Source: Candidatus Krumholzibacteriia bacterium (GTDB taxonomy: Bacteria; Krumholzibacteriota; Krumholzibacteriia; LZORAL124-64-63). From it: DNA of 14,885 nucleotides. Made by a program: the position numbers and the translations under genes. The stretch's first letter is position 1, and every line of letters begins with the position of its first letter. Shown in pieces: positions 6,982 through 12,917 of the stretch. The DNA lies in contig JACZKN010000098.1 in the NCBI GenBank assembly GCA_014859985.1, positions 1-14,885 of the forward strand, in the 5' to 3' direction. The notes below the pieces were generated by a model. The model did not search any database and was not told where the DNA came from. It saw only the letters and a program-made list of their open reading frames with translations.

Positions 6982-8298
6982 ATGTTCACCAACAAGACCA
7001 CCAAGCCCATCGCCAAACCCGCCGTCACCCCCGGACCGAGCGCCTTCGACCGCTTCGGCCTCGATCCCGTTCTGCTGCGCGGCGTCGCCGCCACGGGTTT
7101 CACCACCCCGCGGACCATCCAGGTCGAGGCCATGCCCGCCGCCCTCGCGGGCCGCGACGTGCTGGGCCTGGCCCAGACCGGCACCGGCAAGACGGCGGCC
7201 TTCGCGCTGCCGCTCCTGCAGCGGCTGCTGCACGAGCGCCGCACCGGCCCGGGCGCCCTGGTGCTCGCGCCCACGCGCGAACTCGCCACCCAGATCGCCG
7301 AGGAGATCCGCGCCCTGGCCCGGTACACCCGGCTCGAAGTGATCACCATCTTCGGCGGCGTGCCGACCTCGGGCCAGGTGCGCGGCCTGCGCCGGCGCCC
7401 GGCGATCGTCGTCGGCTGCCCCGGCCGCGTGCTCGACCTGCTGGGCCAGGGCGTGCTGACTTTGGACCAGGTGGGCACCCTCGTGCTGGACGAGGCCGAC
7501 CACATGTTCGACATGGGCTTCCTGGCCGACATCCGGGCCATCCTGGCCGCCCTGCCCGCGCGGCGCCAGAACCTGATGTACTCGGCCACGATGCCCCGCG
7601 AGGTGCGGCGCCTGGCCGACGAGATCCTGCGCGATCCCCACGTGGTGGAGCAGGCCACTTCCGCGCCCGCGGCCACCATCGACCACTCCCTGGTGCTGGT
7701 GGGCGAGAAGCAGAAGCGCAACCTGCTGGAGATCCTGCTGCGGGAGAAGGGCTGCGAGTCGGCCATCGTCTTCACCAGCACCAAGCGCCGCGCCAAGCAG
7801 CTGGCCGATCAGCTGGGCGAGTCGGGCCACCGGGCGGTCGCCATCCAGGGCAACCTGTCCCAGGCCCGCCGCGACCGGGCGATGCAGGGCTTCCGCTCGC
7901 GCCACTTCAACATCCTGGTGGCGACGGACATCGTGGCCCGCGGCATCGACGTCAGCGGCGTCAGCCACGTGATCAACTTCGACGTGCCCAACACGCCCGA
8001 GGCCTACACCCACCGCATCGGCCGCACCGGCCGGGCCGAGCTCGAGGGCACGGCCCTGACCTTCGTCACCGGCAACGACCACGGCTGGCTGCGCGCCACC
8101 GAGCGCATGATCGGCGCGCGGATCGAGCGGCGGCTCGTGGACGGGTTCACGGCCGAACCGGAAGGGCGGTCCGAGTCCCGGCGCGGCGCCTATCCCGTCT
8201 ACGCCACGGGCGGATTCGGCGGCCGCAGCCGCGGCACGCGGCCGTACGGCCAGCGGCCGCAGGGCGAGGGGCGGCGGCGGCCCCGGCGCGGGGCGTAG
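6982..8298 (+). CDS. DEAD-box ATP-dependent RNA helicase, RhlE-like
   Basis: This 438-residue protein unwinds short RNA duplexes using ATP, typically in ribosome assembly, mRNA decay or cold adaptation. All core motifs are present: Q-motif region with Phe22 and Gln47 (TPRTIQ), motif I AQTGTGKT (64-71), APTRELA (96-102), CPGRVLDLL (146-154), DEAD (170-173), SAT (201-203), and motif VI HRIGRTGR (344-351). The tail from about 395 is rich in Arg and Gly (GGFGGRSRGTRP, RRRPRRGA), an RNA-binding extension common in RhlE-type enzymes. The ATG at 6982 gives MFTNKTTKP. An in-frame TTG two codons earlier (6976) is better spaced from AGGAGA (6965-6970) and could be the real start. The gene stands alone and is followed by a strong terminator. 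Confidence 0.96.
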   Translation: MFTNKTTKPIAKPAVTPGPSAFDRFGLDPVLLRGVAATGFTTPRTIQVEAMPAALAGRDVLGLAQTGTGKTAAFALPLLQRLLHERRTGPGALVLAPTRELATQIAEEIRALARYTRLEVITIFGGVPTSGQVRGLRRRPAIVVGCPGRVLDLLGQGVLTLDQVGTLVLDEADHMFDMGFLADIRAILAALPARRQNLMYSATMPREVRRLADEILRDPHVVEQATSAPAATIDHSLVLVGEKQKRNLLEILLREKGCESAIVFTSTKRRAKQLADQLGESGHRAVAIQGNLSQARRDRAMQGFRSRHFNILVATDIVARGIDVSGVSHVINFDVPNTPEAYTHRIGRTGRAELEGTALTFVTGNDHGWLRATERMIGARIERRLVDGFTAEPEGRSESRRGAYPVYATGGFGGRSRGTRPYGQRPQGEGRRRPRRGA

Positions 8299-8356
8299 TT
8301 CCCGGGGGAGTGCGTTGCGGCTGGGGCTGTGGTGCGCGCCCGCACAACCTGAAAGT

Positions 8357-8395
8357 CCGACGCCCGGTTCCGAAAGGAGCCGGGCGTCGGTTTCT
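8357..8395 (+). terminator. Strong intrinsic terminator of the helicase gene
   Basis: A 15-base-pair stem (CCGACGCCCGGTTCC with GGAGCCGGGCGTCGG, one G-U pair) closes on a GAAA tetraloop at 8372-8375. It is followed by TTTCT. It lies 58 bases after the helicase stop codon. Confidence 0.92.
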
Positions 8396-8496
8396 GTCAC
8401 CCCGACCGGCGCCTTGGGACGGGTCCGCTATCGGCACCCTGCTGGAGGCAGACACCCTAGGGCTGAAGCAACTCCTGCTCACCTTGCCATGGAATG

Positions 8497-8506
8497 TAAC
8501 ATGTTA
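8497..8506. promoter_or_regulatory. Perfect palindrome TAACATGTTA, possible operator
   Basis: TAACATGTTA is self-complementary over 10 bases (12 with the near-symmetric flanks G...T) and sits in AT-richer DNA about 240 bases before the lipoprotein start. It could be a binding site, but no promoter elements of standard spacing surround it. Confidence 0.2.
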
Positions 8507-8745
8507 TTCTGCAGTAGATTAGTCGGCAAGTGACATGATCTTGATCCTGATGACTCGTTTTCCGTGCACCCAGATCGACAAATCTGCATTGTTACAGGAG
8601 GAAGTGCCAGGCCGGATCGACAGGGGCGCCAGCGGCCGGCGGCGGCGGCGACGTCGCTATGCTGGGGAGCGGTACTGGTGAAGGGCCCGCTCCTGGTACC
8701 GCAGTCGTGAAACAGCTTGTGATGCCAATCAACGAGGAGCCGGCC

Positions 8746-10335
8746 GTGGAATCGAGATTGCGACGAATCGCAACCCTGGTCATCGGCGCGTGCGTGGTGG
8801 TGGTCGTCCTGACCTCCGCAGGATGTGATTCCGACCCCAGTGCACCGCCATTGGCGGTTCTGCCGACTGAAGCTGTTGTTGTCAACGGCGGGCAGCGGTT
8901 CACCGGTTCCCGGACGATCACGGTAGAGGCGCGCGCCGATGGGTTGGATTCGGTGCTGGTCTGGAATGGGACATGGGAAGAGAGGCATTCGGGTCGGTGG
9001 TACGAAGCATCCGCCGGGTGCGTTGAGATCCCCGACTGGTACTTGGATTCCGACGAGGGCCCGGTCACCGTCCGCGTATCAGCCGTGATCGAGGGGCTGG
9101 CCTCCCATTCGGCAGCGTCGGAGATCATTCTCGATCTGACTCCGCCGCTGATCGGTGGATTGCCGCTGCATCCGGAGGCGGGGGCCAGCGATGTCTCGGC
9201 CGCCACAGATTTGCGTTGGTCCGGGGCGACAGACGGACTGTGCCCCGCAGACAGCATCGTGTATGTCGTCCTCGCGGGAGTGACTGCAACGCCGCAGGAC
9301 ACGGTATACGTCGGGCGCGAGTTGGCCTGTTTAGTGCCGGGATTGACGGCAAACGCGGTGTGTTACTGGCAGGTGAATGCCGTCGACCTCGCTGGGAACG
9401 TGGCGATTGGGCCGGTTTGGACATTCGGAGTGTGGGCGTGGAATTTGCCGGTCTTCCGCCGTGCACCCGCAGCGACCTTTGTCATGGGAAGCCCAGAATC
9501 GGAGTTTGGACATGTGTCTAGCGAACGCCAGCATACGGTCACGCTTACTCGGGACTATCTGATAGCCAGCACGGAAATGGTCGAGGGTCACTATGTGCCC
9601 CTCCTGCAATGGGCACTCGGAGCCGGATATATCACGGTCAGTGCAGATACGGTAATAAGCATCCGTGCGGGTGAGCGTTTGCCACTCGTTTTCGTCTCAG
9701 ACGGGTGCAATAGTATCGAGTACAGCAATATGTCGTTCGTGACGACCAGGCCTGATCAGATCGTAAAGCAGGTTACGTGGTATGGCGCGATGGCAGCAAC
9801 GGCGTGGCTGAGTGAGCTTGCGGGAGGAGCTGCCCATATACCGGGCATAGGGGATGCTGATACTGATCTGACTGATCCCTATCGCCATCGCGGCTACCGC
9901 CTGCCGACGGAAGCAGAATGGGAGCATGCATGCCGAGCTGGAACGCAGACCGCGTTTGCAAACGGTGAGATTGGTGATGACGTATGGATTGATCCCGTAT
10001 TGGATCAGATCGGCTGGTACTATTATAACTATACGGGATTCGATTTTACACCGGGGCACAAGATAGCGAACGCATGGGGCCTATATGACATGCATGGCGG
10101 TGTACCAGAGTGGTGTTGGGATTGGTACGGGCGATACCCGACAGACGCGGTGATTGATCCAATCAACATTAAGCTTGAGGCCGTTGGCGATGCGCGAATT
10201 ATACGTGGATCTCTGCCACTTGCCGGCCCGAAGACAATACACTGCCGGTCGGCGTTCAGATCCGCATTGGAGCCGTACGTTGGCCTGTGTTCGATGGTAA
10301 CTTTCCGGCTCGTATGGTCCGGCGGCGTTGATTGA
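8746..10335 (+). CDS. Lipoprotein with Ig/FN3-like modules and FGE-sulfatase (SUMF1-like) domain
   Basis: The protein has 529 residues. The frame is open upstream, but GTG at 8746 is chosen because GAGGAG ends six bases before it and it opens a clean lipoprotein signal (ESRLRR, hydrophobic stretch, TSAGC with lipidated Cys27). Residues about 40-130 look like an Ig-type domain and 131-228 like an FN3-type domain beginning DLTPP. Residues 237-523 are an FGE-sulfatase domain: FVMGSPESEFG (245-255), TEMVEGHY (276-283), GYRLPTEAEWEHACRAG (383-399), NAWGLYDMHGGVPEWCWDWY (442-461), CRSAFR (500-505) and TFRLV at the end. The Cys pair used by true formylglycine-generating enzyme is absent, and the usual RGGSW is replaced by RGSLP. 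Sulfatase activation is therefore unlikely, and a surface binding or structural role is the better guess. Codon use and GC content differ from neighbouring genes, most strongly in the C-terminal half. Confidence 0.88.
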   Translation: MESRLRRIATLVIGACVVVVVLTSAGCDSDPSAPPLAVLPTEAVVVNGGQRFTGSRTITVEARADGLDSVLVWNGTWEERHSGRWYEASAGCVEIPDWYLDSDEGPVTVRVSAVIEGLASHSAASEIILDLTPPLIGGLPLHPEAGASDVSAATDLRWSGATDGLCPADSIVYVVLAGVTATPQDTVYVGRELACLVPGLTANAVCYWQVNAVDLAGNVAIGPVWTFGVWAWNLPVFRRAPAATFVMGSPESEFGHVSSERQHTVTLTRDYLIASTEMVEGHYVPLLQWALGAGYITVSADTVISIRAGERLPLVFVSDGCNSIEYSNMSFVTTRPDQIVKQVTWYGAMAATAWLSELAGGAAHIPGIGDADTDLTDPYRHRGYRLPTEAEWEHACRAGTQTAFANGEIGDDVWIDPVLDQIGWYYYNYTGFDFTPGHKIANAWGLYDMHGGVPEWCWDWYGRYPTDAVIDPINIKLEAVGDARIIRGSLPLAGPKTIHCRSAFRSALEPYVGLCSMVTFRLVWSGGVD

Positions 10336-10339
10336 AGCG

Positions 10340-10370
10340 CGAGATATATAGTCTCGGGACTCGGTCTTTT
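10340..10370 (+). terminator. Weak possible terminator after the lipoprotein gene
   Basis: CGAGA (10340-10344) and TCTCG (10352-10356) can pair around a TATATAG loop. TCTTTT (10365-10370) follows after a gap. The stem is only five pairs and the T-run is not adjacent. Confidence 0.22.
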
Positions 10371-10589
10371 AGTGGAGCGGCATTGAATAGCGTAATCCGG
10401 ACGCAATGGTGAGTTCCGGTGCCGGGGCTGGATTGGCGGGCAAGTCTGAGTTTCCTGGTGCGCCCGGAAGGGTCGCTTGCGAGTTGTGCCAAGATAACCC
10501 ATTATAGAGCAATCAATTGCGTTCCGCCGCCCGGCCTAAGCCGACTTCCCAGTTTATCGTCGCACCCGCCGACACAAGTTTCTCTGTTT

Positions 10590-10618
10590 TTGACATAATG
10601 AAGGTCCTGGGATATGGT
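10590..10618 (+). promoter_or_regulatory. Sigma70-type promoter of the small HPDW gene
   Basis: A perfect TTGACA (10590-10595) lies 17 bases before TATGGT (10613-10618). Transcription would start near 10625, about 25 bases before the ATG at 10649. This supports that start over the upstream in-frame one at 10517, which lies before the promoter. Confidence 0.6.
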
Positions 10619-10648
10619 GAAACAGCGCAATATGGAAAGGTGGATTCC

Positions 10649-10858
10649 ATGCACGACACCGTGGCGGATGAGATCCAGCGTAGCGTTCTGAACCGCATGA
10701 CCTGCGGCCAGCGGCTGGGCTTGGCCTGCGAAATGAGCGACCTGGCCCGCGATCTTTGCCGCGCCCGCATCCGTCAGCAGCATCCTGACTGGACCGACGC
10801 GGAGATCATTCGCGAGATGGTCCGTGGGGCCTTCTCGCCACAACCCTGCACCTGGTGA
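10649..10858 (+). CDS. Small conserved helical protein with RQQHPDWTDAE motif, function unknown
   Basis: The protein has 69 residues and appears mostly alpha-helical, with no signal peptide or membrane segment. Its pattern (RMTCGQRLGLACEMSDLAR, then IRQQHPDWTDAEIIREMVR) matches a type of small hypothetical protein that I recall being widespread in high-GC and environmental bacteria, sometimes beside nucleotidyltransferase-like genes. No such partner is visible here. An ATG at 10517 is in frame, but the intervening 44 residues do not look like protein and the promoter at 10590-10618 lies within them. The ATG at 10649 has AAAGGTGG five bases upstream. An antitoxin-like or regulatory role is possible but unsupported. 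A 6-base hairpin (CACCTG-GTGAA-CAGGTG) spans its stop codon. Confidence 0.7.
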   Translation: MHDTVADEIQRSVLNRMTCGQRLGLACEMSDLARDLCRARIRQQHPDWTDAEIIREMVRGAFSPQPCTW

Positions 10859-10865
10859 ACAGGTG
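10849..10865. other. Hairpin across the stop codon between convergent genes
   Basis: CACCTG (10849-10854) and CAGGTG (10860-10865) form a perfect 6-base stem around GTGAA, which contains part of the TGA stop. With only 27 bases between the two convergent stops it could help end transcription in both directions, but no T-run follows on either strand. Confidence 0.25.
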
Positions 10866-10885
10866 AGCTCGACCGACGGAAAGCC

Positions 10886-11959
10886 TCAGTACCCCAGCTT
10901 CTTGTCCACCACGTTCACCAGTGGTTCCCCCGCCCCGAACCGCCGCAGGTTCTCCTTGAACAGCTCCCACCGCCGCTCCAGCGTCAGCTCCGCGCGGCTG
11001 GAAACATGCGGCGTGACGATCACCCGCGGCGTGCGCCACAGCGGATGATCCGCCGGCAGCGGCTCAGGATCGGTGACGTCCAGCCCAACGCCCGCCAGGC
11101 GGCCCAGGCGAACCGCGTCCAGCAGCGCGTCCGTGACGACGATCGGCCCGCGCCCGATGTTCACGAAGTAGGAGCCTTCCTTCATCTTGGCGAAGCGGCC
11201 GGCGTCGAACAGGCCGCGGGTCTCGTCGGTCAGGGGCAGGGCCACCACCACCACATCGGCCTCGGCCAGGAAGCGGTCCAGGTCCGCGGCTGTGCCCATC
11301 TTGTCCACGTAGGCGGGGGCGGGGCGGGCCGAGCGCACCGTGGCCAGCACCTCCATGCCGAAGGCCTTGGCCCGCTGCGCGACCTCGCTGCCGATGCCGC
11401 CCATGCCGACGACGAACATCGTGCGCCCGGCCAGGGCCGTCAGGCCGGTGCCGGCGTCGCGGTTCCAGGTGGCGGTCTCCTGCGCGTCCAGGTACGCCGG
11501 CAGGTCGCGGGTCAACGCCAGCAGCAGGGCGAAGACGTGCTCGGCGATGGCCGGCCCGTGCACGCCGGCCATGTTGGCCAGCACGATGGCGTCGTTCTTC
11601 TTCAGGCCCGCCAGCTCGAGGTACGTGTCCACGCCGGCGCTCCAGGACTGGACGAAGCGCAGGTTGGGCGCCGCGGCCAGCAGCTCGTCCGACAACACGT
11701 GGGCGTCGGCGCCGTCGATGCCGGCGGCCTGGGCCAGGGCCTCCTCCGTGGACAAGCCGCTCAGGATGGTGACGTTGGGGGCGATCGCCTTCAGCTCGGC
11801 CAGTTGGGACTCGTCCAGGCGGCCGGCCAGGTAGGTCAGCGTCTTCGTGCCGCCGGCGGTATCGAGGGCCACGACGCCTTCAGCGGCGGCAGCGGCGGCG
11901 GGCATAGCGAGCAGGAGCAACAGCAGGAGGGCGCCTCGGCGCCGCAGCAGCGTGGTCAT
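10886..11959 (-). CDS. D-2-hydroxyacid dehydrogenase (GhrA-like) with N-terminal signal peptide
   Basis: The family reduces 2-oxoacids such as glyoxylate, hydroxypyruvate or pyruvate to D-2-hydroxyacids with NAD(P)H. The 357-residue protein has the dinucleotide-binding GMGGIG (185-190) and the catalytic trio Arg270 (VNIGRG), Glu299 (DPEPLP) and His318 (TPHVSS). After the second strand of the cofactor fold it has VRSARP (208-213) instead of an acidic residue, which suggests NADPH preference. Unusually, residues 1-26 form a signal peptide: Arg cluster LRRRG, a run of leucines, then AMPAAAAAAE. The mature enzyme begins about residue 27, and the catalytic domain looks complete without the leader. 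The ATG at 11959 has GAGG upstream. It lies 86 bases downstream of the 4Fe-4S gene on the same strand and may be co-transcribed with it. The exact substrate cannot be told. Confidence 0.92.
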   Translation of the reverse strand: MTTLLRRRGALLLLLLLAMPAAAAAAEGVVALDTAGGTKTLTYLAGRLDESQLAELKAIAPNVTILSGLSTEEALAQAAGIDGADAHVLSDELLAAAPNLRFVQSWSAGVDTYLELAGLKKNDAIVLANMAGVHGPAIAEHVFALLLALTRDLPAYLDAQETATWNRDAGTGLTALAGRTMFVVGMGGIGSEVAQRAKAFGMEVLATVRSARPAPAYVDKMGTAADLDRFLAEADVVVVALPLTDETRGLFDAGRFAKMKEGSYFVNIGRGPIVVTDALLDAVRLGRLAGVGLDVTDPEPLPADHPLWRTPRVIVTPHVSSRAELTLERRWELFKENLRRFGAGEPLVNVVDKKLGY

Positions 11960-12045
11960 GGTGTCCTCTTCCGGTCGGGGGTCCGCGGTACCGGAAGCAC
12001 AGTCTAGCCCACGGGGCGGTCGCCCGCCTCACGCGAGGGCGATTC

Positions 12046-12813
12046 TCAGACCCAATCCTCGGCCAGCACGTCCCCCCGCACCCCCACCACAATGCGCTTG
12101 ACCGGCACCTTGCGCCCGGCCTGGGCCGCCGCCGCCTGGGCCAGCCGCAGCAGGCCGCCGCAGCAGGGCACCTCCATCATCAGCACCGTCAGGGTGTCGA
12201 TGCGGGCCTGGTCGATCATGGCCACGAGCTTCTCCAGGTACACGTCCTGCCCCTGGTCCAGCTTGGGGCAGGCCACGGCCAGGGCGCGGCCCTTGAGGAA
12301 GCGCGTGTGGAAGTCGCCCACGCTGAAGGCGGCGCAGTCGGCGGCCAGCAGCACGTCCGCGCCCTGGAAATACGGGGCCTGGGGCGAGACCAGGTGCAGC
12401 TGCACCGGCCACTGGCGCAGCTCGGACGCGCCGGTCGCGCCGGTCGCGACGGGCCCGGCGACGGCCGGCGCCAACGTCATGGTGCGCGCGCCCGGGCAGC
12501 CCGCGGGCGCCCCGTGGGCGTGCCCGTTCGCGCCGTTGTGCTTCGTGATGGGATGGTGGGCCGGGCCGTCGAGCGCGGCCAGGTGCTGCTGCACCGCCTC
12601 TTCGTCGAACTCCTCCGCGTCGCGCTCCAGGACCGTGATGGCGCCCTGGGGGCACTCGCCCAGGCAGGCGCCCAGGCCGTCGCAGAGGTTGTCGGCCAGC
12701 AGCACGGCCTTGCCGCCGATGATCTGGATGGCGCCCTCGGCGCAGGAGGGGACGCACTCCCCGCAGCCGTCGCAGAGGTCCTCGTCGATGTGCACGATCT
12801 TGCGCAGGGCCAT
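12046..12813 (-). CDS. 4Fe-4S ferredoxin-type iron-sulfur protein with C-terminal CCGG domain
   Basis: The protein has 255 residues. The N-terminus carries two ferredoxin-type sites. Site 1 has the complete Cys14, Cys17, Cys20, Cys24 (CDGCGECVPSC). Site 2 (CDGLGACLGECP) has Cys44, Cys50 and Cys54 but Leu47 where the second ligand normally sits. A His/Gly/Ala-rich linker (about 85-130) follows. The C-terminal domain includes AADCAAFSVGDFH, VACPKLD and MEVPCCGGLLRL, which could form further metal or redox sites. From memory this arrangement recurs in anaerobes and facultative bacteria, with proposed electron-transfer roles but no firm function. No signal peptide is present, so it is cytoplasmic. 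The ATG at 12813 has GGAGG six bases upstream and its own promoter at 12867-12895. It is probably followed by the dehydrogenase in one transcript, although a shared pathway is only inference. Confidence 0.88.
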   Translation of the reverse strand: MALRKIVHIDEDLCDGCGECVPSCAEGAIQIIGGKAVLLADNLCDGLGACLGECPQGAITVLERDAEEFDEEAVQQHLAALDGPAHHPITKHNGANGHAHGAPAGCPGARTMTLAPAVAGPVATGATGASELRQWPVQLHLVSPQAPYFQGADVLLAADCAAFSVGDFHTRFLKGRALAVACPKLDQGQDVYLEKLVAMIDQARIDTLTVLMMEVPCCGGLLRLAQAAAAQAGRKVPVKRIVVGVRGDVLAEDWV

Positions 12814-12866
12814 GGCCGTCCTCCACTTGTGGCGGGACCGCCGGCCTCGGCGGTCCCATGGGGAGA

Positions 12867-12895
12867 ACGGTAGTCCCCTTTAAAATGGATGTCAA
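12867..12895 (-). promoter_or_regulatory. Sigma70-type promoter of the 4Fe-4S protein gene
   Basis: On the minus strand, a perfect TTGACA (12895-12890) is 17 bases from TACCGT (12872-12867). The spacer is AT-rich (ATTTTAAAGG) in otherwise GC-rich DNA. Transcription would begin near 12860, about 47 bases before the ATG. Confidence 0.5.
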
Positions 12896-12917
12896 GGTCC
12901 TGTATTGGTTGCGGTTC

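Larger units (their letters stand above)
8299..8745 (+). other. Intergenic region after the helicase
   Basis: These 447 bases hold the helicase terminator (8357-8395), a 10-base perfect palindrome (8497-8506) and a short inverted repeat CAGAT-n6-ATCTG (8571-8586). A strong Shine-Dalgarno-like AGGAGG (8596-8601) leads to no convincing reading frame. From about 8480 the DNA becomes more AT-rich. I see no clear -35/-10 pair for the downstream lipoprotein gene. Confidence 0.55.
10336..10648 (+). other. Intergenic region between the lipoprotein and the small HPDW gene
   Basis: These 313 bases hold a weak terminator-like hairpin (10340-10370) and a good promoter (10590-10618). The rest shows no plausible gene, no recognised mobile-element ends and no tRNA. 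Confidence 0.5.

Noticed and set aside
6904..8400. Long minus-strand open frame opposite the RNA helicase
   Set aside because: It is an antisense shadow with no motifs, and the helicase on the other strand has every core motif.
8604..8682. Short open frame (GTG, 25 codons, run of Arg) after AGGAGG
   Set aside because: The spacing from AGGAGG to GTG is only two bases, and the Arg run comes from a GGC/CGG repeat.
8659..8745. Upstream in-frame starts for the lipoprotein
   Set aside because: They add residues before a complete lipoprotein signal and lack a better ribosome binding site than the GTG at 8746.
11006..12007. Plus-strand open frame opposite the dehydrogenase
   Set aside because: It is a Gln/Gly/His-rich antisense translation with no family signature, and the minus-strand enzyme is complete.
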